From NCBI GenBank assembly GCA_027619655.1, contig JAQCHR010000243.1, positions 1 to 6,157 on the forward strand: 6,157 bases of DNA, read 5' to 3'. The notes under the pieces were generated by a model, which made no database searches, was not told the origin of the DNA, and saw only the letters and a program-made list of their open reading frames with translations. Position numbers and translations under genes: made by a program. Every line of letters begins with the position of its first letter. Within the stretch, counting starts at the first letter, position 1. Of this stretch, positions 1-5,864 are shown one piece after another. Origin of the DNA: Pseudomonadota bacterium. GTDB lineage: Bacteria; Pseudomonadota; Alphaproteobacteria; UBA8366; GCA-2717185.

Positions 1-162
1 GAACCCGTGGGCGGCGCGCATCGCGAACCCGCCAAGGCGATTGAATCCGTCGGAAACGCGCTGGAGGCGGCCCTGGAAGCCCTGCGCGGACTGGATGGCG
101 CGAAGCTGCGCCGGCAGCGCCGCGAAAAATTCCTGAAAATGGGCGACCGCGGTATCGGCTGA
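1..162 (+). CDS. accA: Acetyl-CoA carboxylase carboxyltransferase subunit alpha, C-terminal end (partial)
   Basis: Only the last 53 codons and a TGA stop are in the window; the gene is cut by the left edge. The visible peptide begins EPVGGAHREP, the conserved EPxGGAHRxP segment near the C-terminus of AccA, and continues into an alpha-helical, Leu/Ala-rich stretch ending in a basic RRQRREKFLKMG tail, as usual for AccA. By family knowledge, AccA pairs with AccD to form the carboxyltransferase that moves CO2 from carboxybiotin to acetyl-CoA, making malonyl-CoA for fatty-acid synthesis in the cytosol. AccA proteins are usually about 320 residues, so roughly one sixth is seen here. The gene converges on secA, with 26 bp between the two stop codons. 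The assignment rests on a short stretch, but the motif and ending are distinctive. Confidence 0.88.
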   Translation, partial: EPVGGAHREPAKAIESVGNALEAALEALRGLDGAKLRRQRREKFLKMGDRGIG

Positions 163-182
163 ACGCTGATCTTATTTAGCGT
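163..182. terminator. Possible short bidirectional terminator between accA and secA
   Basis: The 26 bp between the convergent stop codons contain an inverted repeat, ACGCT (163-167) and AGCGT (178-182), separated by a 10-base AT-rich loop containing TTATTT. The position between two convergent 3' ends suits a shared terminator. The stem is only 5 bp and no proper U-tract follows it on either strand, so as an intrinsic terminator it would be weak. Rho-dependent ending is equally possible. Confidence 0.25.
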
Positions 183-188
183 CCGGCT

Positions 189-2882
189 TCAGAGTTTGCC
201 GTGGCAGTGCTTGTATTTCCTGCCTGACCCGCAGGGGCAGGGGGCGTTGCGCTGGACCTTGCCCCAGGTTTCGGGGTCTTCTGGCACGACCTCGGTCGCG
301 GAACGCCGCCGCGTCGCAACCGCGGCGCCGCCGGCCCCGGCGGGGTCCGCACGGGCTTCTTCCATTTCCGGCTGTTCGCGCTGGAACATCTGCTCGGGCG
401 GCGCCTGGGTCTGAAATTCGATATGGCAGAGGACACGGGTCACCGTCTCGCGGACGTTGTTCAACATCAGCTCGAACATGGTGAAGGCTTCGCTCTTGTA
501 TTCGTTCAGCGGGTCGCGCTGCGCATAGGCGCGCAGGTTGATACCCTGCCGCAGGTGGTCGAGCTGCAGCAGGTGTTCCTTCCAGCTCTGATCCAGGATT
601 TGCAGCAGCAGGCTTTTTTCTGCCATGCGCATCAGTTCCGCGCCGTAATTGGCAACCTTGCCGGCCAGCTTGCGGCCGACCGCGTCATTGATTCGCTCTT
701 CGATTTCCTCGTCGGCGATGCCTTCTTCCTTGGCCCAGTCCTGCACCGGCAGGTCCAGCCCGAACACGCGCAGGCATTCCTCGTGCAGGCGGGCAATATC
801 CCACTGTTCGGCGTAGACGCCCGCGGGAATGCAGCTTGCCACCAGGTCCTCGATGATCTGCTGGCGCATTTCCAGCACGTCCTTCTGGACCTCTTCGGCG
901 CGCATCAGTTCCTTGCGCTGCTCGTAAATGACCTTGCGCTGGTCATTCATGACATCGTCGTATTTCAGCAGCTGCTTGCGGATATCGAAATTGCGCGCCT
1001 CGACCTTCTGCTGCGCCTTTTCCAGCGCCTTGTTGATCCAGGGGTGGATGATCGCCTCACCATCCTCCAGCCCCAGCTTGCGCAGCATCGAATCCATGCG
1101 TTCCGAACCGAAGATACGCATCAGGTCGTCTTCCAGGCAGACGAAGAACTTGGAATCGCCGGGGTCGCCCTGGCGCCCGGCCCGGCCCCGCAACTGGTTG
1201 TCGATGCGGCGCGATTCGTGCCGTTCCGTGCCCAGCACGTAAAGCCCGCCGGCGGCGCGCACGACGGCCTTCTTTTCGGCGATTTCGGCTTCGATTTCCT
1301 TCGTATGGGCTTCGCGCCGGGCGTCGTCGTCGATATCCCGCAATTCGCGGATCAGCCGCATTTCCAGATTGCCGCCGAGCTGGATGTCGGTGCCGCGGCC
1401 CGCCATGTTGGTGGCGATCGTCACGGCTTCGGGTATGCCCGCATCGGCAATGATGAAGGCTTCCTGTTCGTGCTGGCGGGCATTCAGCACATTGTGCTTG
1501 ATATTCTGCTTTTTCAGCACCGCGGAAAGTTCCTCGGAACTTTCGATGCTGACCGTGCCGACCAGCACCGGCTGCTGGCGCGCCCGGCATTCCTGGATCT
1601 GCTTGACGATGGCGTCGAATTTTTCGCGCTTGGTCCGGTAGACCTCGTCATCCTGGTCGTTGCGGATCATGCCCCGGTTGGTCGGTACCTCGACAACTTC
1701 CAGCCCGTAGATTTCCGCAAATTCGCCGGCTTCCGTCAGCGCCGTGCCGGTCATGCCGGCCAGTTTCGGATACAGGCGGAAATAATTCTGGAAGGTGATC
1801 GAGGCCAGCGTCTGGTTTTCCTGCTGGACCGTGACGCCTTCCTTCGCTTCCAGCGCCTGGTGCAGGCCTTCGGAGAAGCGGCGCCCTTCCATCATGCGAC
1901 CGGTGAACTCGTCGATGATGACGACCTTGTCGTTGGCAACGATGTAATCCTTGTCCGCCTGGAACAGGGTATGCGCCCGCAGCGCCTGGTTTACGTGATG
2001 GACAATGGAAATGTTCTGCGGGTCATACAGGTTGCCAGTCTCGATAATGCCTTCGTCCACCAGCAACTGCTCGATATGCTCGGTACCGGTTTCGGTCAGC
2101 GTTACGTTGCGCTGCTTTTCCTCTTTTTCGAAATCCTCGGGCGCCAGCTTCGGGATCAGCTTGTCGATCTTCTGATACATTTCAGAAAAGTCGTCTGTCG
2201 GCCCGGAAATGATCAGCGGCGTGCGCGCTTCGTCGATCAGGATCGAATCGACCTCATCGACGATCGCGAAGTTGAAGTCGCGCTGGACCATCTCATCCAG
2301 CGAAAACTTCATGTTGTCGCGCAGATAGTCGAAGCCGAATTCGTTGTTCGTGCCATAGGTCACGTCGGCGGCGTACTGTTCGCGCCGCTGGTCATCGTTC
2401 AGGCCATGGACGATACATCCCACCGTAAGGCCCAGGAACTTGTAGACTTGGCCCATCCACTCGGAATCGCGGCTGGCCAGGTAGTCGTTCACGGTGACGA
2501 CATGAACGCCCTTGCCTTCCAGCGCGTTGAGATAGACCGCCAGCGTGGCGACCAGGGTCTTGCCTTCGCCGGTTTTCATTTCGGCGATCTTGCCCTGATG
2601 CAGCACCATGCCGCCGATAAGCTGCGTGTCGAAATGCCGCTGTCCCAGCGTCCGTTTTGCCGCCTCACGAATTGTTGCGAAGGCGTCCACCAGGATGTCA
2701 TCCAGCGTTTCGCCGTCCGCCAGCCGCTGCCGGAACAGTTCGCTCCGGGCCCGCAACGCATCGTCGCTGAGCGAAGATACATCCGGCTCCGCCGCGCCAA
2801 TTGCGTCGATCGTTCCCTGTAACGACTTGATAAATCGGTCGTTTGGGGTTCCAAATACCCGTCGGAGCATGCCGCCGATCAT
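189..2882 (-). CDS. secA: Preprotein translocase ATPase SecA
   Basis: Complete 897-residue SecA, the cytosolic and membrane-associated motor that uses ATP to drive unfolded preproteins through SecYEG. Motifs in order: Walker A GEGKT (105-109), within MKTGEGKT; Walker B and DEAD-like IVDEVDS (207-213), followed by LIDEARTPLI; the preprotein cross-linking region (about 225-370); MTGTA (377-381); second nucleotide-binding domain with VGTVSIESSE (441-450), NMAGRGTD (492-499) and QLRGRAGRQGDPG (563-575, arginine finger); helical scaffold and wing; a low-complexity acidic and Ala-rich linker (about 826-870); and a C-terminal SEC-C zinc motif with C882, C884, C893 and H894, which in other bacteria binds SecB and lipids. 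The charged insert after NBD2 motif V (about 505-540) is usual in proteobacteria. The ATG at 2882 is preferred because the N-terminus then aligns with E. coli SecA up to VFGxxNDR and GAGG lies 5 bases upstream; M5 is an alternative. No key residue is missing. It is transcribed alone, divergently from the parvulin operon. Confidence 0.98.
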   Translation of the reverse strand: MIGGMLRRVFGTPNDRFIKSLQGTIDAIGAAEPDVSSLSDDALRARSELFRQRLADGETLDDILVDAFATIREAAKRTLGQRHFDTQLIGGMVLHQGKIAEMKTGEGKTLVATLAVYLNALEGKGVHVVTVNDYLASRDSEWMGQVYKFLGLTVGCIVHGLNDDQRREQYAADVTYGTNNEFGFDYLRDNMKFSLDEMVQRDFNFAIVDEVDSILIDEARTPLIISGPTDDFSEMYQKIDKLIPKLAPEDFEKEEKQRNVTLTETGTEHIEQLLVDEGIIETGNLYDPQNISIVHHVNQALRAHTLFQADKDYIVANDKVVIIDEFTGRMMEGRRFSEGLHQALEAKEGVTVQQENQTLASITFQNYFRLYPKLAGMTGTALTEAGEFAEIYGLEVVEVPTNRGMIRNDQDDEVYRTKREKFDAIVKQIQECRARQQPVLVGTVSIESSEELSAVLKKQNIKHNVLNARQHEQEAFIIADAGIPEAVTIATNMAGRGTDIQLGGNLEMRLIRELRDIDDDARREAHTKEIEAEIAEKKAVVRAAGGLYVLGTERHESRRIDNQLRGRAGRQGDPGDSKFFVCLEDDLMRIFGSERMDSMLRKLGLEDGEAIIHPWINKALEKAQQKVEARNFDIRKQLLKYDDVMNDQRKVIYEQRKELMRAEEVQKDVLEMRQQIIEDLVASCIPAGVYAEQWDIARLHEECLRVFGLDLPVQDWAKEEGIADEEIEERINDAVGRKLAGKVANYGAELMRMAEKSLLLQILDQSWKEHLLQLDHLRQGINLRAYAQRDPLNEYKSEAFTMFELMLNNVRETVTRVLCHIEFQTQAPPEQMFQREQPEMEEARADPAGAGGAAVATRRRSATEVVPEDPETWGKVQRNAPCPCGSGRKYKHCHGKL

Positions 2883-2885
2883 GAG

Positions 2886-2903
2886 AACCTCGGATCCGGG
2901 GTT
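2886..2903 (-). promoter_or_regulatory. secA ribosome binding site inside an 18-bp near-perfect dyad
   Basis: On the minus strand, GAGG (plus-strand 2888-2891) lies 5 bases before the secA ATG and is the likely Shine-Dalgarno. It sits in AACC-c-CGGATCCG-a-GGTT, an 18-bp dyad with a single mismatched pair centred on a GGATCC palindrome. As RNA, the closely spaced centre allows only a weak hairpin, but pairing of AACC with GGTT would partly cover the ribosome binding site. As DNA it could bind a dimeric protein. The SD role is well supported; any regulatory role for the dyad is inference. Confidence 0.5.
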
Positions 2904-2912
2904 ACAGAATAA

Positions 2913-2939
2913 GGGTCCTCCAAGCCGTATGACGGACCC
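2913..2939 (-). promoter_or_regulatory. GC-rich hairpin in the secA 5' leader, possible attenuator
   Basis: On the minus strand, GGGTCC and GGACCC form a perfect 6-bp stem (plus-strand 2934-2939 and 2913-2918) with a 15-base loop. The stem is followed directly by TTATT. It lies in the predicted secA leader, about 30 bases before the start codon and 25 after the predicted transcription start. A GC stem plus a short U-rich run resembles a weak intrinsic terminator or pause site, so attenuation is possible. The U-run is short and interrupted, so it may be only a structural element or chance. Confidence 0.3.
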
Positions 2940-2970
2940 GTCGCCGCGAAGCGCAGCGTACTAGGCTCGT

Positions 2971-2999
2971 CAAATAAGGTTCCCGGCATCGACTGTCAA
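2971..2999 (-). promoter_or_regulatory. sigma70-type promoter for secA
   Basis: Read on the minus strand, a perfect -35 TTGACA (plus-strand 2994-2999) is followed by exactly 17 bases and TATTTG as -10 (plus-strand 2971-2976). The -10 matches consensus at only 3 of 6 positions, but the -35 and spacing are ideal. Transcription would start near 2964, giving secA a leader of about 80 nt that contains the 2913-2939 hairpin and the dyad over the ribosome binding site. It points away from the parvulin operon, as expected for divergent genes. Confidence 0.55.
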
Positions 3000-3028
3000 C
3001 GCCGCGCGCGCGTTACATTCGTGCTGTC

Positions 3029-3057
3029 TTGTCTGTTCCAGGCGGATATGGTTTATG
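3029..3057 (+). promoter_or_regulatory. Weak promoter candidate for the parvulin-argJ-mutT operon
   Basis: TTGTCT (3029-3034, 4 of 6 matches to -35) is separated by 17 bases from TTTATG (3052-3057, 3 of 6 matches to -10). It lies about 50 bp before the parvulin start and downstream of the divergent secA promoter, so the two would run back to back. An operon promoter is expected in this gap, but this one is not strong and another position is possible. Confidence 0.28.
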
Positions 3058-3110
3058 CCACTGCACAACCTTGCGGGGCGACAACCCCCTGTAATCCTGA
3101 AGGAGATTGA
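3048..3110 (+). other. Possible 20-codon leader ORF ending at the parvulin ribosome binding site
   Basis: An ATG at 3048 opens a 20-codon frame (MVYATAQPCGATTPCNPEGD) that stops with TGA at 3108-3110, three bases before the parvulin ATG. The parvulin Shine-Dalgarno lies inside its last codons. The frame also spans a small GGGG-N6-CCCC inverted repeat (3075-3078 and 3085-3088). Translating it could open or block initiation of the next gene. Against this, its own ribosome binding site is poor (AGGCGG only 2 bases from the ATG), and if the 3029-3057 promoter is used transcription would begin after its start codon. Chance is the simpler explanation. Confidence 0.12.
3100..3105 (+). promoter_or_regulatory. 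Strong Shine-Dalgarno that fixes the parvulin start
   Basis: AAGGAG stands 7 bases before the ATG at 3113, ideal spacing. It rules out the in-frame TTG at 3107, which would lie only one base from it. Confidence 0.85.
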
Positions 3111-3112
3111 CG

Positions 3113-3982
3113 ATGCCCCGCCTATGCCATGCCCTTGCGGCCCTTGCCATATTCCTGCCGGTGGCGGCCGTTCCGGGGCTGTCAGTCGCGCAGACGGATG
3201 CGGATATTCCTGTCGCCGTGGTCGATGGTAAGAAGATCATGCGCAGCACGGTACTGCGGGAGTTCGAAGCGCTGCCGGACTCGATCAAGCAGCAGGGCGG
3301 GCTTGAGGCGATATATCCGCGGCTGCTTGACCGCGTGATCCAGCAGCAGTTGCTGGTGACCGAAGGCCGACAGAAGAAAATGGCCACGGATCCGCTTGTT
3401 GTCGCCCGCATGAAGTATCTCGAGGATGCAGTGATCGGCGAGGTGTATCTGAACCGGCTGATCGAACAGAATATGTCGCCGGATTTCCTGCAGAACCAGT
3501 ACAATGCATTCCTGGCGCAGAATCCCCCCTCGGAACAGGTCCATGCGCGGCACATCCTGCTGAAAACCGAAACTGACGCCACGAATGTCATAGGCCATCT
3601 CGCCGCCGGCAAGAAATTCGAGGATGCAGCGAAAGAATTCTCGACCGGGCCAAGCGCGCCGAATGGCGGCGACCTGGGGTTCTTCAAGAAGGAAGATATG
3701 GTGAAGCCGTTCGCCGATGCCGCCTTCGCCATGAAACCCGGCGAGATCAGCAAGGCGCCTGTGAAAACGCGCTTCGGTTACCATGTCATTCAACTCGTCG
3801 AGCGCCGGACGACCCAGCCGCCGACATTTGAGGAGATGAAGCCGCAGCTGATGCAGCGTGCCGGCCGTAACGTCGCTGTTGAGATAATGGCAAAGTTTAT
3901 GGAAAGCGCTAAGATAGAACGGTTCGAACTTGACGGTACGCCGATGGAGCCGGCGCCTGCAGCCGCACCCAAACCGCAATAG
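3113..3982 (+). CDS. Exported parvulin-type peptidyl-prolyl cis-trans isomerase (SurA/PpiC family)
   Basis: The 289-residue product should help exported proteins fold in the periplasm by turning prolyl bonds. Residues 1-26 look like a signal peptide: a short basic start (MPR), a hydrophobic core of about 18 residues, and a likely cut after LSVA at 26. C5 is too early and in the wrong context for a lipobox, so a soluble protein is expected. Residues about 30-135 form a helical SurA_N-like chaperone region (VAVVDGKKI, then LLDRVIQQQLLVTEG). Residues about 141-232 are the rotamase domain, with the family landmarks VHARHILL (143-150), GGDLGFF (186-191 and neighbours) and FGYHVIQL (221-228). The tail is Pro/Ala-rich. 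It has one parvulin domain where E. coli SurA has two, so it is closer to the short alphaproteobacterial PpiC/PrsA-like proteins; no specific gene symbol is justified. It is first in an operon with argJ 7 bp downstream, and faces secA across the control region. Confidence 0.93.
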   Translation: MPRLCHALAALAIFLPVAAVPGLSVAQTDADIPVAVVDGKKIMRSTVLREFEALPDSIKQQGGLEAIYPRLLDRVIQQQLLVTEGRQKKMATDPLVVARMKYLEDAVIGEVYLNRLIEQNMSPDFLQNQYNAFLAQNPPSEQVHARHILLKTETDATNVIGHLAAGKKFEDAAKEFSTGPSAPNGGDLGFFKKEDMVKPFADAAFAMKPGEISKAPVKTRFGYHVIQLVERRTTQPPTFEEMKPQLMQRAGRNVAVEIMAKFMESAKIERFELDGTPMEPAPAAAPKPQ

Positions 3983-3989
3983 GTCAGAC

Positions 3990-5225
3990 ATGCTGAAAAA
4001 ATCCCCGCTTGCCCCTGCCAGTTTTCCCTCGATACCCGAAATCCCGGGCGTTACCATCACGGGCCAGCATGTCGGCCTGAAGGCCGGCCCGAAGGTCAAG
4101 GACATGATGATGGCCTGCCTTGCCGCAGGCACGACCATCGCCGGGGTCTTCACAACGTCGAAATGCCCGTCCGCGCCGGTCGACTGGTGCCGCAAGGTAT
4201 TGCCGGGCGGCAAGGTCCGCGCCATCGTCGTCAATTCGGGCAATGCGAATGCCTTTACGGGGATCGCCGGCGACCGGGTTGTCGATGCGACAGTCGAAGC
4301 CGCCGCGAAGCTGGCCGGATGCAAGAAGGAGGAAATCTTCGTCGCCTCCACGGGTGTGATCGGCCAACCGGTGCCGCCGGACCATATTTCGAAACGGCTG
4401 CCGAAGCTGTTCAAGGCGTTAAAGCCGAATTCATGGCAACTGGCGGCGCGGGGAATCATGACGACGGATACCTTCCCCAAGGGATCCGTGCGCAAGGTGA
4501 AAATCGGCAATGCCGAAGTGACCATCGCAGGCTTTGCCAAGGGGTCCGGCATGATCGCGCCGGACATGGCGACGATGCTCGGCTTTCTTTTTACCGACGC
4601 GAAAATTCCAGCGAAGGTCCTGCAGTCGATCCTGAAATCGGCGACCGACAAGTCGTTCAACAGCATCACGGTCGACAGCGATACCTCGACCAGCGATACA
4701 GTCCTGTTCTGCGCCACCGGCAAGGGCGCGAAGCATCCGGATGTCACCTCGGCGGCGGATGCGAATCTGAAGGATTTCCGGCGTGCGCTGGAAGAGGTTA
4801 TGACGGACCTGGCGATCCAGATCGTCCGCGACGGCGAGGGCGCCCAGAAACTGGTGACCATCGACGTGGCCGGCGCCGTTTCGGCGGCTTCGGCGCGGCG
4901 GATCGGCCTGTCGATCGCGAATTCGCCGCTGGTCAAGACGGCAATCGCCGGCGAAGACGCCAATTGGGGCCGGATCGTCATGGCGGTCGGCAAGGCCGGC
5001 GAACCGGCGGATCGCGACAAGCTGTCGGTTTCCATGGGCGGGGTCGCCATCACGAAGCAGGGCCAGGTCGTGGAAGGCTACGATGAAACGCCGGTGGCCG
5101 CCCATATCAAGGGCAAGGAAGTGCATATCGGCGTCGATATCGGCCTCGGCCGCGGCAAGGCGCGGGTCTGGACCTGCGACCTGACGCATGGCTACATCGA
5201 AATCAACGCGGATTACCGGTCCTGA
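3990..5225 (+). CDS. argJ: Bifunctional glutamate N-acetyltransferase / amino-acid N-acetyltransferase ArgJ
   Basis: The 411-residue, full-length ArgJ (ornithine acetyltransferase fold) moves the acetyl group from N-acetylornithine to glutamate, recycling it in arginine biosynthesis; some members also use acetyl-CoA to make N-acetylglutamate. The protein cleaves itself into alpha and beta chains before a Thr nucleophile: here KGSGMIAPDMATMLGF spans 184-199, with the cut expected between A194 and T195. Other landmarks are VNSGNANAFTG (81-91), ASTGVIGQ (119-126; T121/G122 as oxyanion hole), MTTDTFPK (157-164), SFNSITVDSDTSTSDT (222-237), GEGAQK (282-287), the ANWGRI segment (324-329) and the usual C-terminal DLTHGYIEINADYRS. 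The ATG at 3990 follows the parvulin stop by 7 bp with only AGG (3981-3983, overlapping that stop) as Shine-Dalgarno, suggesting coupled translation. A longer frame from 3930 would overlap the parvulin and add non-homologous residues, so it is rejected. Whether it is mono- or bifunctional cannot be told from sequence. Confidence 0.97.
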   Translation: MLKKSPLAPASFPSIPEIPGVTITGQHVGLKAGPKVKDMMMACLAAGTTIAGVFTTSKCPSAPVDWCRKVLPGGKVRAIVVNSGNANAFTGIAGDRVVDATVEAAAKLAGCKKEEIFVASTGVIGQPVPPDHISKRLPKLFKALKPNSWQLAARGIMTTDTFPKGSVRKVKIGNAEVTIAGFAKGSGMIAPDMATMLGFLFTDAKIPAKVLQSILKSATDKSFNSITVDSDTSTSDTVLFCATGKGAKHPDVTSAADANLKDFRRALEEVMTDLAIQIVRDGEGAQKLVTIDVAGAVSAASARRIGLSIANSPLVKTAIAGEDANWGRIVMAVGKAGEPADRDKLSVSMGGVAITKQGQVVEGYDETPVAAHIKGKEVHIGVDIGLGRGKARVWTCDLTHGYIEINADYRS

Positions 5226-5287
5226 CCGACGGGCGCGACATCCCGTCCGGCTGCTGGGATGCCGGCGGTCGCGCTCCCGAGGCGGAC

Positions 5288-5686
5288 CTGCCGATTGTAC
5301 TGGTCGCCGCGGCGGCGCTGGTCGATCCGGACGGCAGGGTGCTGATCGCCCGCCGCCCGCCGGGCAAGGCCATGGCGGGGCTCTGGGAATTTCCCGGCGG
5401 CAAGGTGCATGACGGCGAAACGCCCGAGGCGGCACTGGTCCGCGAACTGCAGGAAGAGATCGGCATCGATACGCAGCGAAGCTGCCTGGCCCCGATTGCC
5501 TTCGCCAGCCACAGCTATGACGATTTTCACCTGCTGATGCCGCTGTTCGTCTGCCGCGTCTGGAAAGGGAATCCTGCGCCGCGCGAAGGCCAGGAACTCA
5601 CCTGGGTCCGCCCGGTCCGACTAGGTGACTACCCGATGCCGGCGGCGGATATCCCGCTGGTCGCGATACTCCGGGACATTCTGTAG
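5288..5686 (+). CDS. mutT: MutT-family Nudix hydrolase (8-oxo-dGTP diphosphatase)
   Basis: Nudix hydrolase that in the MutT subfamily degrades 8-oxo-dGTP to 8-oxo-dGMP, keeping oxidised guanine out of DNA. Numbered from CTG 5288, the protein is 132 residues (E. coli MutT has 129). The Nudix box runs from G38 to I60 and fits G-x5-E-x7-REU-x-EE-x-G-U exactly, with metal ligands E53, E56 and E57 at the E. coli positions. GLWEFPGG (31-38), R23 and the C-terminal Asp-Ile-Pro motif (D121) also fit; D121 stands where E. coli has the guanine-contacting N119. The start is uncertain. The frame is open from 5087 but has no ATG, GTG or TTG before GTG 5339, which would delete the first strand (PIVLVAAAALVDPDG) and start at V18. 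CTG 5288 has GAGG (5279-5282) 5 bases upstream and gives the expected N-terminus. CTG 5222, overlapping the argJ stop as CTGA, would add 22 residues. It is third in the operon. The family is certain; the exact substrate is inferred. Confidence 0.9.
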   Translation: MPIVLVAAAALVDPDGRVLIARRPPGKAMAGLWEFPGGKVHDGETPEAALVRELQEEIGIDTQRSCLAPIAFASHSYDDFHLLMPLFVCRVWKGNPAPREGQELTWVRPVRLGDYPMPAADIPLVAILRDIL

Positions 5687-5717
5687 CGCGTCAGAGTCTT
5701 TCCGCAGCGCAACGCGC
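5686..5717 (+). terminator. Weak inverted repeat after mutT, possible operon terminator
   Basis: GCGCGT (5686-5691) and ACGCGC (5712-5717) can pair over a 20-base loop, beginning at the last base of the mutT stop. A short CTTTTC follows at about 5722. A 6-bp stem with a long loop and a 4-base T-run is poor for an intrinsic terminator. An end to the operon is expected here, because the next gene begins 178 bp later with its own promoter-like sequence. Confidence 0.2.
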
Positions 5718-5820
5718 CGGGCTTTTCGCTTGGGGGCGGCAAGTTGCGACGCCGACGCATCGAGATGCAACGACGCCAACGCGGAATCGGTCACAATCCC
5801 AGGTCGCTCAAACGATAGGA

Positions 5821-5844
5821 TATATGCTAATGTGAACCTGGTTC
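5821..5844 (+). promoter_or_regulatory. AT-rich -10-like element followed by an operator-like dyad
   Basis: TATATGCTAAT (5821-5831) is the only AT-rich patch in the gap and offers several overlapping -10 candidates, such as TATGCT and GCTAAT at 4 of 6 matches each. No good -35 lies 16-18 bp upstream. Immediately after it comes GAACC-T-GGTTC (5834-5844), an inverted repeat with perfect arms, 20 bp before the GTG of the next gene. A dyad just downstream of a -10 is a typical repressor position, which would suggest activator or repressor control. This is inference from placement only. Confidence 0.3.
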
Positions 5845-5864
5845 GAAGATGAGGCCAGAAATTC

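Noticed and set aside
423..2822. A 799-codon open frame on the plus strand, antisense to secA.
   Set aside because: It lies wholly within secA, a certain gene with all motifs intact. Long antisense frames are common opposite GC-rich genes because of third-position bias, and its translation is a low-complexity mix with no recognisable domain and no clear ribosome binding site.
3930..3989. An upstream extension of argJ by 20 codons from 3930.
   Set aside because: It would overlap the parvulin end and adds an Arg/Pro-rich stretch unlike ArgJ N-termini. ATG 3990 gives the usual start.
3182..5053. A 623-codon minus-strand frame spanning the parvulin and argJ genes.
   Set aside because: It is a shadow of two well-supported plus-strand genes; no domain is seen and it crosses their boundary.
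5087..5287. An ArgJ-MutT fusion made by -1 frameshifting at the argJ end, since the mutT frame is open across it.
   Set aside because: No slippery heptamer or downstream stem is visible near the argJ stop, and a CTG start with a well-placed GAGG explains the data more simply.
5840..5848. GGTTCGAAG resembles the T-loop of a tRNA.
   Set aside because: No acceptor, anticodon or D arm can be drawn around it.
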